Assembly (NCBI GenBank): GCA_003990705.1
Contig: AP018318.1
Span: 5,319,001-5,383,000 of the forward strand
Direction: 5' to 3'
Source: Nostoc sp. HK-01
GTDB lineage: Bacteria > Cyanobacteriota > Cyanobacteriia > Cyanobacteriales > Nostocaceae
DNA: 64,000 nt
Part shown: positions 7,355 to 17,007 of the stretch, in pieces
How the letters are laid out: each line of letters begins with the position of its first letter
Position numbering within the stretch: the stretch's first letter is position 1
The notes under the pieces: generated by a model
The model's database searches: none
Told to the model about the DNA's origin: nothing
The model's input: only the letters and a program-made list of their open reading frames with translations
Program-made: the position numbers and the translations under genes

Positions 7355-9100
7355 ATGAATAATTTATTTGGTTGGTCATTAGCACATATAACTTTGCTGG
7401 TTTTAGGCGTAACAACCGCTACAGTTAGCCCGAACATCGTTTCGGCACAAACTACAGATTCATCTGTTACACCTGCGCCATCGAGTACACCTTCTCCATC
7501 TGCTATACCTTCTCCATCTGCTACACCTTCTTCATCTCCAACTGCTACAAGTAACTTTTCTGATGTAAGTTCCGACTATTGGGCAACTCCATTTATTCAA
7601 GCATTAGCCGCTAGAAATGTGATTTCGGGATTTCCTGATGGTTCATTTAAACCTAACCAAGCTGTCACTCGCGCCGAATTTGCGACGATGATTCAAAAAG
7701 CTTTTAATCAAAATCCAGTTCGGCAAATTAGTTCAGGTGGATTTACAGATGTACCGGCTAACTATTGGGCTGCTTCGGCGATTCAAGAAGCTTATGAAAC
7801 AGGATTTATGACGGGATATCCTGGTAATGTGTTTCAGCCAAATTTGCAAATTCCCAAAGTTCAGGCGATCGCAGCTTTATCCAGTGGTTTAAATTTAAAT
7901 AGTAGTGGCACTGCATCAGATGTTCTCAACACTTATTACACTGATGCTTCGGCAATTCCTAACTATGCAGTGAACAATGTAGCTGCGGCAACTCAAGCTA
8001 ACATTGTTGTCAACTACCCAGATGTTAAACAACTCAATCCCCAAGTTCCCTTAACTCGTGCTGAAGCCGCTGGTTTGTTGTATCAAGCCTTAGTCAGACA
8101 AGGACAGGCGCAACCTCTGGCTAGTAATGTGACGGCTGCTAATTATATAGTTGCAGGCAATACTGGCAATACTCAAACTGGCAGCACTCAAACTGGTAAT
8201 GATATTGTTTCCATCGCCGCGTCTAATAATTCTTTTAGCACTTTAACTACTTTATTACGGACAGCAGGTTTAGCTGATACTTTACAACAACCAGGCCCTT
8301 ATACAGTTTTTGCACCTACAGATCAGGCGTTTGCAGCTTTGCCAGCTGGTACTGTACAGCAATTACAACAGCCAGAAAACAGAGAACTGTTGTTGAAAAT
8401 TCTCAGATATCATGTGGTTCCTGGCTCATTAACTGCGAGTCAACTTCAGGCTGGTGAACTGAGAACATCGGAAGATGAATCTGTAAATATCAAGGTGGAT
8501 AGCGCTAATAATCAAATTGCTGTCAATAATGCCAGAGTTATCCAACCAAATGTGCAAGCTAGTAATGGTGTAATTCACGTTATTAATGAAGTTCTGATTC
8601 CACCTAACTTGAATGTTAGTCAACAACCAGGAGACAATCAAACTACTCCTGGCGGAACTGGTACAACTAATATTGAAGCTGGTAGAGCGACTCGTGGTGG
8701 TTCTAGCTACATTGGAGTTGCTGGGAACATCGGTTTGGGTGGAGACTCAGCTTTAAGCGAAGGAAATATTGCGGTAATTAGCAAAGTAGGTCTAACTAAC
8801 TACATTTCTGTACGCCCTTCCGCAGTGTTTGGCGACGATACTGTAGTTCTAGTACCCGTAACTTTCGATTTTCTACCTCGTTCAGTGAATCCTACAGGTG
8901 AGCAACGCTTCCCAGTATCTCCTTTTGTTGGTGCTGGTGTCGCTATCGAAACTAGTAATGATGCTGACGTTGGACTGTTGTTAACTGGTGGTGTAGATGT
9001 ACCTTTAGGCGATCGCTTTACCCTTAATGGTACTGTCAATGCTGCTTTTTTAGATCAGACTGATGTTGGTTTGCTGTTCGGTGTTGGTTACAACTTTTAA
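7355..9100 (+). CDS. Secreted SLH - fasciclin (FAS1) - outer-membrane-barrel-like protein
   Basis: This 581-residue protein has an N-terminal signal peptide (~1-31, ending VSAQ) and a Pro/Ser/Thr linker (~38-66). Three S-layer-homology repeats follow (~68-117 with FPDGSFKPNQAVTRAEFA; ~130-180; ~194-250 with VPLTRAEAAGLLYQ). A fasciclin domain spans ~283-417 (GPYTVFAPTDQAFAALP, then LRYHVVPG). The C-terminal ~130 residues are rich in alternating hydrophobic and Gly residues and end in Phe, as outer-membrane beta barrels do. SLH domains bind cell-wall polymers and FAS1 mediates adhesion. I infer an envelope protein tethering outer membrane to peptidoglycan. GGAGG precedes the chosen ATG; an upstream in-frame start lacks a ribosome site. 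Confidence 0.85.
   Translation: MNNLFGWSLAHITLLVLGVTTATVSPNIVSAQTTDSSVTPAPSSTPSPSAIPSPSATPSSSPTATSNFSDVSSDYWATPFIQALAARNVISGFPDGSFKPNQAVTRAEFATMIQKAFNQNPVRQISSGGFTDVPANYWAASAIQEAYETGFMTGYPGNVFQPNLQIPKVQAIAALSSGLNLNSSGTASDVLNTYYTDASAIPNYAVNNVAAATQANIVVNYPDVKQLNPQVPLTRAEAAGLLYQALVRQGQAQPLASNVTAANYIVAGNTGNTQTGSTQTGNDIVSIAASNNSFSTLTTLLRTAGLADTLQQPGPYTVFAPTDQAFAALPAGTVQQLQQPENRELLLKILRYHVVPGSLTASQLQAGELRTSEDESVNIKVDSANNQIAVNNARVIQPNVQASNGVIHVINEVLIPPNLNVSQQPGDNQTTPGGTGTTNIEAGRATRGGSSYIGVAGNIGLGGDSALSEGNIAVISKVGLTNYISVRPSAVFGDDTVVLVPVTFDFLPRSVNPTGEQRFPVSPFVGAGVAIETSNDADVGLLLTGGVDVPLGDRFTLNGTVNAAFLDQTDVGLLFGVGYNF
7487..7540 (+). repeat. Three 18-bp tandem units coding the Pro/Ser linker
   Basis: The unit ACACCTTCTCCATCTGCT is repeated three times, the last copy diverged, encoding TPSPSA-like hexapeptides. 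It lies between the signal peptide and the first SLH repeat. Copy number could vary between strains. Confidence 0.75.
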
Positions 9101-9120
9101 TTAATTCCCTTAATCTCAAA

Positions 9121-9150
9121 TAAACAGCCGCAAATTATCGCGGCTGTTTA
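9121..9150. terminator. Bidirectional rho-independent terminator
   Basis: A perfect 11-bp stem (TAAACAGCCGC / GCGGCTGTTTA) with an 8-base loop lies between the convergent SLH-FAS1 gene and ugd. T-rich sequence follows on each side, so it can serve both. Confidence 0.85.
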
Positions 9151-9173
9151 TTTGAAAAATCAAGAATTAAGAT

Positions 9174-10565
9174 CTATCTGCCAATACCAACGTATTGGAA
9201 GCCTGCTCTCACCATTGTTTCCGGGTCGAGGAAGTTACGACCATCAATCACGACAGGATTGTTCATAAGTTGTGCCATTTTGGCATAATCTAACTGGCTG
9301 AACTGCTGCCATTCGGTTACGAGTACCAAAGCATCACAACCATCGGCTAGTCTTTCAGCATCAGTTTCTACTAAAACGCCAGACAAACCATGACGCATCC
9401 CGGTTTGAGAAATAATGGGGTCGTAAGCTTTAACTTTGGCTCCTAAGCGGTTGAGTTGCTCAATTAAGTTGAGTGCAGGTGCATCGCGCAAGTCGTCGGT
9501 ATCTGGTTTGAAGGTTAAACCAAGCAAGCCAACTGTTTTACCTTTGAGGATTTTCAGGACTTGCTGAAGTTTTTCCAAAGCAATCAAACGTTGCCGTTCG
9601 TTAACACTAACGGCTGATTTGAGTAATTGAGCTTCGTAACCATAATCATCAGCAGTGTGAATCAAAGCTGAAACGTCTTTGGGGAAGCAAGAACCACCCC
9701 AACCAATGCCGGCTTGCAAGAATTTGTTACCGATGCGGGAGTCTAAACCAATACCTTTGGCTACTTGAGTGACATCAGCACCAACGCGATCGCAAATGTT
9801 AGCAACTTCGTTAATAAAACTAATCTTGGTGGCTAAGAAAGCATTAGCAGCGTATTTGATCATCTCTGCCGAACTGAGGTCTGTAGCCAGTATAGGTACA
9901 GGTGGCAAAGATTGGTCAGCCGCAAACTTGCGCTCGACAATTGGTGCATAAAGTTCCTGCATCATAGCGATCGCTTTTGAGCTATTACCGCCTAGGACAA
10001 TGCGATCGGGGTTAAAGGTATCGAAAACTGCCGAACCTTCACGCAAAAACTCTGGGTTGCTGACAACATCAAAATGTGCGGCTAGTTCTGGCAATTTGTC
10101 ATCGCTAGGCACACCACCTGCTGGTACCAGTGTTTTTTGACGTTCTGCAATTCCATCTAAAACAATCATTCGCACCCAGTCGCCAGAACCAATGGGTACT
10201 GTAGATTTGTTAACAACAACTTTATAGCCACCATTGAGGTTAGCTCCGATACCACGAGCTACAGCTTCAACATAACGGGTATCGCTTTCACCGTTGGGTA
10301 GAGGTGGTGTACCTACCGCAATAAACAGAATTTCACCGTGGGCAACGCCAGCCGCAAGATCTGTAGAAAACTCGATTTTGCCAGATTGAATGGCAGATTG
10401 CATAATTTCTGAAAGGCCAGGCTCGAAAATTGGCGATTGCCCAGACTTCATGAGTTTGACTTTTTCTTCGTTGTTGTCTATGCAAACTACATCATGCCCA
10501 ATGTGAGCCAAGCAAGCACCTGTAACTAAACCAACGTACCCAGTACCAATTACGCAAACACGCAT
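9174..10565 (-). CDS. ugd: UDP-glucose 6-dehydrogenase
   Basis: This enzyme oxidises UDP-glucose twice to UDP-glucuronate with NAD. The 463-residue product has the N-terminal Rossmann motif GTGYVGLVTGACLA (7-20), the central helix and the catalytic-Cys motif GWGGSCFPKD (C293), and the C-terminal UDP-binding domain with LGLTFKPDTDDLRDAP. Length is typical. A GAGGAG ribosome site precedes the ATG. Upstream on the same strand, after 164 bases, is UDP-glucuronate decarboxylase, which uses its product. The pair supplies UDP-glucuronate and UDP-xylose for exopolysaccharide or envelope glycans. Confidence 0.95.
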   Translation of the reverse strand: MRVCVIGTGYVGLVTGACLAHIGHDVVCIDNNEEKVKLMKSGQSPIFEPGLSEIMQSAIQSGKIEFSTDLAAGVAHGEILFIAVGTPPLPNGESDTRYVEAVARGIGANLNGGYKVVVNKSTVPIGSGDWVRMIVLDGIAERQKTLVPAGGVPSDDKLPELAAHFDVVSNPEFLREGSAVFDTFNPDRIVLGGNSSKAIAMMQELYAPIVERKFAADQSLPPVPILATDLSSAEMIKYAANAFLATKISFINEVANICDRVGADVTQVAKGIGLDSRIGNKFLQAGIGWGGSCFPKDVSALIHTADDYGYEAQLLKSAVSVNERQRLIALEKLQQVLKILKGKTVGLLGLTFKPDTDDLRDAPALNLIEQLNRLGAKVKAYDPIISQTGMRHGLSGVLVETDAERLADGCDALVLVTEWQQFSQLDYAKMAQLMNNPVVIDGRNFLDPETMVRAGFQYVGIGR

Positions 10566-10729
10566 TTTATTATCTCCTCGCTTTCTTGGGGTTATTCTGC
10601 AAAAATGAAGTCGTTAATATGACATCTACGCATCGTCTATTAACTAATCATTCCAGTGCAAGCTATGACTAAAAGTTAGCTTGTACTATAGTTCAGAGCA
10701 GTTTTAGCAACTGCGGTGAAGCTTCAATC

Positions 10730-11665
10730 CTAGGTATCGCTGTTTATGCGATCGCGGAAATCCTCTATTGTCAGTTTTAACCCCTCTTGCAGAGGAATGG
10801 TAGGTTCCCAATTTAACCAAGTTTTTGCTCTGGTAATATCAGGGCGACGGCGGCGAGGATCATCTGAAGGTAGAGGTTCAAACTTAATTTCGGCATCGGG
10901 ATTTACTTGCTTCTGAACAGCCTGCGCCAATTCCAAGATGGTGTATTCGTCAGGATTACCTAAATTTATCGGCCCAGTGAATTCACAATTCATCAAACGC
11001 ATCAGTCCTTCTACTAGATCTGATACGTAGCAAAAACTACGTGTTTGTGTACCTTCTCCGTACACAGTTAAGGGAATACCCCGTAGTGCTTGGACAACCA
11101 GGTTGCTGACTACCCGACCATCGTTTTCTAACATCCGTGGGCCGTAGGTGTTAAATATCCGTGCTACGCGAATCTCAACTTTATTTTGTCTGTAGTAGTC
11201 AAATGCCAAAGTTTCAGCAATTCTTTTACCTTCGTCGTAACATGAACGCAGTCCAATAGGATTAACGTTACCTCTGTAGTCTTCGGTTTGGGGATGAACT
11301 TCCGGATCACCGTAAACTTCACTAGTTGAAGCTAACAAAAATCTTGCTTTTACACGCTTTGCTAACCCCAACATATTCAGTGTTCCCATAACGTTAGTCT
11401 TAACGGTTTTCACTGGGTTGTACTGATAATGTACAGGTGAAGCTGGACAAGCTAAATGGTAAATTTGATCGACTTCTAAACGAATTGGCTCAGTAATATC
11501 GTGGCGGATCAACTCAAAGTTGGGGTTCCCCATCCATTTGAAGATATTACGTTTAGTACCCGTATAAAAATTATCTAAGCAGATTACTTCATGCCCTTGA
11601 GGTATTAATCGGTCGATAAGATGGGAACCAATAAACCCAGCGCCGCCCGTCACCAAAATTCTCAT
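10730..11665 (-). CDS. UDP-glucuronate decarboxylase (UDP-xylose synthase), extended SDR
   Basis: The 311-residue product is an extended short-chain dehydrogenase. It has the NAD-binding GGAGFIGSH (7-15), T114 in [10 protein letters not shown], and the catalytic YDEGK (Y143, K147). The motifs [12 protein letters not shown] and [13 protein letters not shown] are typical of UDP-glucuronate decarboxylases, which make UDP-xylose with a bound NAD. AGGAAA precedes the ATG. It sits upstream of ugd on the same strand, and the two reactions are consecutive. dTDP-glucose dehydratase is a less likely reading because the motifs fit the Uxs branch better. Confidence 0.88.
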   Translation of the reverse strand: MRILVTGGAGFIGSHLIDRLIPQGHEVICLDNFYTGTKRNIFKWMGNPNFELIRHDITEPIRLEVDQIYHLACPASPVHYQYNPVKTVKTNVMGTLNMLGLAKRVKARFLLASTSEVYGDPEVHPQTEDYRGNVNPIGLRSCYDEGKRIAETLAFDYYRQNKVEIRVARIFNTYGPRMLENDGRVVSNLVVQALRGIPLTVYGEGTQTRSFCYVSDLVEGLMRLMNCEFTGPINLGNPDEYTILELAQAVQKQVNPDAEIKFEPLPSDDPRRRRPDITRAKTWLNWEPTIPLQEGLKLTIEDFRDRINSDT

Positions 11666-12011
11666 AGTTTTCCTGATATTTACAGATACTAGTAGTGGCT
11701 GTTTAGCTTGTTTTTAGAGTACCCAGCCGAGATGCAAAAATGCAGGGCGCACAGAGCTAAATTAGTAATGTATTTTGGGATTGATTATTTTGTTATGTAT
11801 GCAATTTTGTTACATTGACACTTAGTTGCTGGACAATTCATCTAGCAAAATAGCAAACATCACTTAAGGGTTGAGCGTTTCTGCCCTAGAATTCATGAAA
11901 TCTTCAACAAAATAAAGTTTACAGTAAAACACTAATTATAATCAGTACTAACTTTTGATCTAGCTGAAGTTGCCAAATTACCCATCTTAAGTTGTGAGTT
12001 TCGCAAATGCC
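11666..12011. other. Intergenic region upstream of the nucleotide-sugar genes
   Basis: The 346 bases between the antiporter stop and the uxs-type start (both minus strand) are AT-rich with no frame of interest. They probably contain the promoter of the uxs-ugd pair. Confidence 0.5.
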
Positions 12012-14147
12012 TTAAACAGTAGAGGTAGTGTTAGCAACACTTTTTGGTGTGGCGCTGATTTGAGTATTTTGTGCATCTCTCAGAATGACAATAGAGCAAG
12101 TAAGTTGCCTGGCTATCTGAGTGGTGAGATCACTCATAACTAAACCACCAGGGATAGTATAATTGCGTACGAAGGGTAACACTACTAAGTCATACAATCG
12201 TGCTGCCTGTAAAATTGCTTGGGCAACATTTTCATGAGCAATAATTTGAATTTCTGGGGGATTTGCCAGAGCTAATTGCGACACTAAAACTGCAAGTTGC
12301 GATCGCCTTGCTGCGATTTTACTAGAACTAATGCGGCGATCGCACACATTCAAAACTGTAACTTGGGCTTGGTTTGTATCTGCCAGCATTTGGGCAAACT
12401 GGACAGCAGGCAATACAGGGGAAGTTAAATTTTCTAATGGTACGAGAATGCGTTGAATTTTCTGGGGTGATTCCACCAGCCGAGTCACAGCTACAGAACA
12501 ATGAGATGCCCATAGTACAGTATCAATTACATTGCCAAATAAACGCGATCGCAACCCAGTTCGTTGATCCCAACCCATCACTATTAAACTCGCCTTTTGC
12601 TCTCGTGCGGCTCTGGTAATTCCTGACGCAAAGGCATTATCAATTCGCAGTAGTGATAATGTTTCTATGCCCAAATTACGACTCTGGTCGTTAGCTTTTG
12701 CTAATAAGCGTTCACTCTGTTGCAGAGATGCTTCTAACTGTGGTGCATCCATTCGAGCCGCAGCAGTAGCAATACTTAACGCGATAATTTTGCTCTTTTC
12801 TGGATGAGCTAATAAGGCCGCCATTTCCATTAAGTATTGCTGTGTTTGAGGATTATATATAGGTACAACTATAGTAAAATTACTGTGTTTTTCTGCACTT
12901 TTTTGTTCAGGCAAATTTACTGTTAGTGCTTCTACCAGGGGTGTAGGTGTGACCGCAACAGCTAGGCCATTGGTGAGCAACGGCCCTAAAGTTGATGTAA
13001 TCAGCATCAATGCCACAACACTATGCAATACTTCCATTGACAGCAAGCCAGCACGATACCCTAAAAAAGTACCAGCTAAGGTCGTACTGACTTGGGGCAG
13101 TGATATAGACCACATAGTTAACATTTCTTGCCAGTTGTAGCGATAACAGATTTTTGCTAACAACGCTGCTAAAAATTTGCTAACAATTACACCAATAACA
13201 ACTAACAGCATTAACTTTAAAGTTGTAATACTGCTGCTCCACCCAGGTAAATCAATTAGCAAACCAAGCTTAACAAAAAAGACGGGAATAAATAGCACAC
13301 TACCAACAAAGACAAGCTTGTCTTTGGTAGGGCTTTCACCTACTACTGTATTAACTGCCAAACCTGCTAAAAATGCTCCGACGATTTTTTCTATCCCAAT
13401 GAGTTTAGCGCTAATTATGGCAATAAATACTGATAACAATACAAATAAAAGTTTATTCCCTTCATCATCTCCAGAACGGCGGAAAAATTCTTGCCCAGCC
13501 CAATCAAAACCCAGCAAAATAATTGTTGTGTAAATAATTAGCCTACCTAACAAGGTGAGTATGTAAGATAAACTCAATACATCTGCTTGTAAACTAAATA
13601 AACAAACATCTAAAATCAGAACAGCGCTAATATCAGTAAATATTGTCGCTCCAATGGTGGCACTAACAACTGGATTATTAATAACTCCTAGGCGGCTAAG
13701 AATGGGATAAGCTAAAAGAGTATAAGAAGTGAATAAGCTGCCTATTAATATAGATGTATTAATCGCAAAACCAAAAACCCTTCCTAGTAAGATTCCCATC
13801 AACAAAGGGATAACAAAGGTGAAACCAGCAAATCCCCAAGAGTGTTTTTGATTCTGGTGTAATTGTCTGAAATCCTGTTCTAAACCTACTAAAAACATCA
13901 AATAAATTAAGCCAATGTCAGATAGTAGGTTAATGATTGATAAATCAGTATGGAATAGATTCCAACCTGATGGGCCTAGTACAATTCCAGAACCTACCAA
14001 ACCAACTAACCCTGGTAGTCTGAGACGCTCAAACAGAATGGGGACGACTAAAATAACCAGCAACAAAATTGCTAAGGGAACGATTGGTTCCTGACCCAGA
14101 ACTTGGGAAGTTGGTTCTAGAGCAAGAACTTGTAATACTGGTTCCAT
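12012..14147 (-). CDS. CPA2-family cation:proton antiporter with C-terminal universal-stress-type domains
   Basis: This 711-residue protein has an N-terminal membrane part (~20-400) with a dozen hydrophobic segments in the Na+/H+ exchanger style (PILFERLRLPGLVGLVGSGIVLGPSGW, of which the GIVLGPSGW turn is typical; VGAFLAGLAVN; VKLGLLIDLPGW). The C-terminal ~300 residues form two universal stress protein-like alpha/beta units (TIVVPIYNP start; SLIVMGWDQR; RILVPLENLTS start; DLVVLPFVRN). Such antiporters exchange Na+ or K+ for protons, and USP-like tails may sense nucleotides. The ion cannot be told from sequence. It has its own 146-base upstream spacer after the HAS-barrel gene. Confidence 0.88.
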   Translation of the reverse strand: MEPVLQVLALEPTSQVLGQEPIVPLAILLLVILVVPILFERLRLPGLVGLVGSGIVLGPSGWNLFHTDLSIINLLSDIGLIYLMFLVGLEQDFRQLHQNQKHSWGFAGFTFVIPLLMGILLGRVFGFAINTSILIGSLFTSYTLLAYPILSRLGVINNPVVSATIGATIFTDISAVLILDVCLFSLQADVLSLSYILTLLGRLIIYTTIILLGFDWAGQEFFRRSGDDEGNKLLFVLLSVFIAIISAKLIGIEKIVGAFLAGLAVNTVVGESPTKDKLVFVGSVLFIPVFFVKLGLLIDLPGWSSSITTLKLMLLVVIGVIVSKFLAALLAKICYRYNWQEMLTMWSISLPQVSTTLAGTFLGYRAGLLSMEVLHSVVALMLITSTLGPLLTNGLAVAVTPTPLVEALTVNLPEQKSAEKHSNFTIVVPIYNPQTQQYLMEMAALLAHPEKSKIIALSIATAAARMDAPQLEASLQQSERLLAKANDQSRNLGIETLSLLRIDNAFASGITRAAREQKASLIVMGWDQRTGLRSRLFGNVIDTVLWASHCSVAVTRLVESPQKIQRILVPLENLTSPVLPAVQFAQMLADTNQAQVTVLNVCDRRISSSKIAARRSQLAVLVSQLALANPPEIQIIAHENVAQAILQAARLYDLVVLPFVRNYTIPGGLVMSDLTTQIARQLTCSIVILRDAQNTQISATPKSVANTTSTV

Positions 14148-14293
14148 AGGAAATACTTAAAGGGGCGACGGCAAAGTAGCGATATCCTCAAAGGCGATCG
14201 CTCAATCAAAATAAATAATTATAAAAGCCACCCTGACAAATGACAAAACAGTTTATTTCAAACTACTGAGGTAATTGTTAAGAAAATAACTAC

Positions 14294-14950
14294 CTATGGA
14301 TGGATTTGACTTAAAATAAACCGTAAGCGATCATAATCGTCTTTTAAAAGCACACTCAGCATCCGTCCTGCCTTGACTAGCCATTCTCGGTCAGCTTTGC
14401 GTAACTGGTAAACATCTCGAATGGCTGCTGCGGTTAAAGACTCAACTGGCGCACCATTTACAGACAATAATGTCCGTAAAAAATCTAATTCTTCTGTAAA
14501 TTTAATAATTGCTTCCGCTTCGCATCGATAAACCGCTTGATGAATTTGCGGCGGGCGTGGTGGTAGATACTGATATATTCTAGAGATTTCGTGGGAATTG
14601 GGGGAAGGCGGTGCAAAACCAACAATCGCCGCCCGAAATTCAGTTTTGAGCATAGCAAATATCTGGGGTTGTTCCTCGCGTAAATCTTGCAATGACAACC
14701 CCAGCGCCACAGCCCGATGTATAGAATCTATCGGCATGGTTGTGGCATAAGACACCACAGCATACACTTGATTACCAGATTCTTCATCTACAGCACAAAC
14801 CCAACTACCAAAAGGTGGCATCGCTGGAAAGCTCAAGTCTTCTGGTTCCAAGCATTGTGCCAGAAATTCAGTAGTGTTAGTCTCAATCACCTCCGCAATA
14901 TGATTGGGGTGGCGATCGCTGGTTGCAAATTGTGGTAGAGGAAGACGCAT
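14294..14950 (-). CDS. HAS-barrel domain protein
   Basis: The 218-residue product starts MRLPLPQFATSDRHPNHIAEV. Its N-terminal ~110 residues look like the HAS barrel, the small beta barrel found at the N-terminus of HerA-type ATPases and in ATP synthases. No Walker motif or ATPase domain follows; the rest (~125-218) is helical and ends LSQIHP. The family is widespread in cyanobacteria as a stand-alone protein without known function, to my knowledge. An in-frame ATG 21 bases upstream is possible; I prefer 14950 for its typical start. ndhS lies upstream on the same strand, separated by a hairpin. Confidence 0.72.
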   Translation of the reverse strand: MRLPLPQFATSDRHPNHIAEVIETNTTEFLAQCLEPEDLSFPAMPPFGSWVCAVDEESGNQVYAVVSYATTMPIDSIHRAVALGLSLQDLREEQPQIFAMLKTEFRAAIVGFAPPSPNSHEISRIYQYLPPRPPQIHQAVYRCEAEAIIKFTEELDFLRTLLSVNGAPVESLTAAAIRDVYQLRKADREWLVKAGRMLSVLLKDDYDRLRFILSQIHP

Positions 14951-14991
14951 AGAATCAAGGTTAAAAGGCAAAATGCAAAAGGTAGAAGACG

Positions 14992-15028
14992 AAAGGCAAA
15001 AGAGATTAATTATTTTTCTTTTGCCTTT
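14992..15028. terminator. 12-bp perfect hairpin between ndhS and the HAS-barrel gene
   Basis: AAAGGCAAAAGA and TCTTTTGCCTTT form a perfect 12-bp stem around 13 bases, just after the ndhS stop. It may terminate or process the ndhS transcript. No long T tract follows in the minus direction. Similar AAAGGCAAAAG stretches occur elsewhere (e.g. ~26459-26490), so it could also be a dispersed repeat. Confidence 0.5.
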
Positions 15029-15035
15029 TTACTTT

Positions 15036-15236
15036 TTACTTCTTACTTGCTTTACGTCCTGCGGTGGTGTCTACAGGTTCCAACTCTGACAGGCGAAAGG
15101 TAATTAGTTTATCCCAGTTGCCACCTTCAAACAACACAGCTACTTTGCCATCACTTACCCGTTGTACGAGTCCTTCATAGCGATAGTAGGTATCTGCGGG
15201 ATTTTTGACGCGAACAGTTGCTCCAGGCAGAATCAT
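15036..15236 (-). CDS. ndhS: NAD(P)H-quinone oxidoreductase subunit S
   Basis: The 66-residue product starts [20 protein letters not shown] and contains [20 protein letters not shown]. This is the SH3-like fold of NdhS, the small subunit of cyanobacterial NDH-1 that forms part of the ferredoxin-binding site in cyclic electron flow. Length fits the family; the last ten residues are a basic tail. It acts at the cytoplasmic side of the thylakoid membrane. No other ndh gene is adjacent, which is usual for ndhS. Confidence 0.9.
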   Translation of the reverse strand: MILPGATVRVKNPADTYYRYEGLVQRVSDGKVAVLFEGGNWDKLITFRLSELEPVDTTAGRKASKK

Positions 15237-15265
15237 AATTTTTACCCTCGCTGGTTTACATACTT

Positions 15266-15300
15266 GTCAATAGTCAAGAGTCAAGAGTCCAAAGTCAATA
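15266..15300. repeat. Five heptamer repeats (GTCAAKA type)
   Basis: GTCAATA, GTCAAGA, GTCAAGA, GTCCAAA and GTCAATA run in tandem between rodA and ndhS. CTATTGACTC at ~15339-15348 is complementary, so the spacer can fold back. Confidence 0.85.
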
Positions 15301-15349
15301 GTTTAGAGTTTATTGTCCATAGTTTTTATCCTAATGGACTATTGACTCA

Positions 15350-16732
15350 TTAATAATACTTCTGCTTTTGTCGGAAGTTTGCCACTGATTCTACTATTCC
15401 TAATGCGATGAAATTAGTCAGCATTGCAGAACGTCCATAACTCATCCAAGGTAGCGGAATTCCAGCTACAGGGGCTAAACCAACGGTCATCCCCACATTG
15501 ACAATTAACTGAAATACAATCATCGACAAAACACCAATCGCCAATAACGAACCAAAGTTATCTTTAGCTGTTTGCGCTACGTGCAACAGCCGGAAGCAAA
15601 TCAAGCAAAAAACAAACAAGACTACTAAACAACCCACAAACCCAAATTCTTCACCGACCGCTGAGAAAATAAAGTCTGTATGCTGTTCAGGGACGAAATT
15701 GAGTTGAGTCATCGGCCCTTTAAACAAACCCCATCCCCAAATTTCGCCAGCACCAATGGCAATGCGTGATTGAATCAGGTGATAGCCTGCACCCAAAGGA
15801 TCATGATCGGGGTTAATAAACACAGTAAGTCGGTCTTTTTGATACTCTTTTAAGACGTGGTTCCAAGCAAAAACTCCAAGTTCACCACCCAAAATATTAA
15901 GAGTCCAAGCACCAATCGCCGCAAGACCTGATCGCCGCCAAGTTAGTGTTAGCCAGCCAACAAATGCCATTGCAAATGCCCAAAGAATGCCTAAAGGAGT
16001 TACAGCTATTTCTTTCAGGAATCCTAAAGACGCAAAACCTATTTCTTTAAATCCTAAAAACCCCAGCCCAACAGCTAGTACCTTCGTTAAGTCTATTGGC
16101 TCAGATAAAGGCCAGTAAATACTAAACAAAATAGCAGAAATGACTGGAGAAATTAACAAAATTAGCCAGCCGGGATTGGCATTAGCCCAGTACAGCATCC
16201 CTAAAACGATCGCCCCAAATACCAAGGATGTCGCCAAATCGGGCTGCAAAAATACTAATCCCCACGGAACTGCTGTAATTGCCAAAGCCCGAAAAACGTT
16301 ATCTAGGGAAGAAGCTGTGCGCTTGTGTAATAAAGCCGCTAGAGTTATAATTATCCCTATTTTGGCAAATTCTGACGGTTGAACATTAAAACCCGCAACG
16401 CTAATCCAGCGCTGTGCGCCTTTAGCACTAGTACCAGCCAGCATCACCGCAATTAAGCTGAAGTTAGTCAGACCGTATGTAATCCAATGCCACTGAAGTA
16501 AATTTTCGTAGCGAATTCGAGATAAAAACAACGCTATGAAAACACCAATCCCAGCTACTAACCAGTGCCACCACCAATCTGTAACTGGCTGTTTGAGTTC
16601 TGTACTCAGAATCATAATGCCGCCAAAAATACTGACAGCAATAGGTAAACAAAATAACAACCAATCTACTTGCTGCCAAGGCTTGACCCAAGATTTCCAG
16701 CGAACTTTGGGGAGCGAACGTTTTAACAACAT
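15350..16732 (-). CDS. rodA: Rod shape-determining protein RodA (SEDS glycosyltransferase)
   Basis: SEDS-family peptidoglycan polymerase that uses lipid II with a class B PBP during lateral wall growth. The 460-residue protein has about ten membrane segments and the family motifs AQRWISVAGFNVQPSEFAKI, LQPDLATS, QSRIAIGAGEIWGWGL, FVPEQHTDFIFSAVGEEFG and the C-terminal PLPWMSYGRSAML. It is somewhat longer than E. coli RodA; the extra residues lie in the central loop (~195-270). That loop and the basic N-terminus are usual in cyanobacterial homologues, as I recall. FtsW is less likely given these motifs. The partner PBP2 is not adjacent. Confidence 0.93.
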   Translation of the reverse strand: MLLKRSLPKVRWKSWVKPWQQVDWLLFCLPIAVSIFGGIMILSTELKQPVTDWWWHWLVAGIGVFIALFLSRIRYENLLQWHWITYGLTNFSLIAVMLAGTSAKGAQRWISVAGFNVQPSEFAKIGIIITLAALLHKRTASSLDNVFRALAITAVPWGLVFLQPDLATSLVFGAIVLGMLYWANANPGWLILLISPVISAILFSIYWPLSEPIDLTKVLAVGLGFLGFKEIGFASLGFLKEIAVTPLGILWAFAMAFVGWLTLTWRRSGLAAIGAWTLNILGGELGVFAWNHVLKEYQKDRLTVFINPDHDPLGAGYHLIQSRIAIGAGEIWGWGLFKGPMTQLNFVPEQHTDFIFSAVGEEFGFVGCLVVLFVFCLICFRLLHVAQTAKDNFGSLLAIGVLSMIVFQLIVNVGMTVGLAPVAGIPLPWMSYGRSAMLTNFIALGIVESVANFRQKQKYY

Positions 16733-17007
16733 TGTGCGATTTTAGAATTTAATTTGGAGAGTTAAATTTACTGAGTAAAAGAATTTAGGATACAGTAAGT
16801 AGAATTCAGGAGAAATTTTCTGAGATTGTATGAGTAATTGAGTTCACAAACCTTTGAATTTATTTTTCAAAATAAAATATTTTTCCCACATAGAATCCTC
16901 ATACTGAAACTACGAGAAATTCTGACTTCTGAATTTTAACTTCTAAATTCTCGATTCATAATCTGTATTCCCAGGCAACTGCCCAGGAATCAGACAAAAA
17001 TTAAAAT

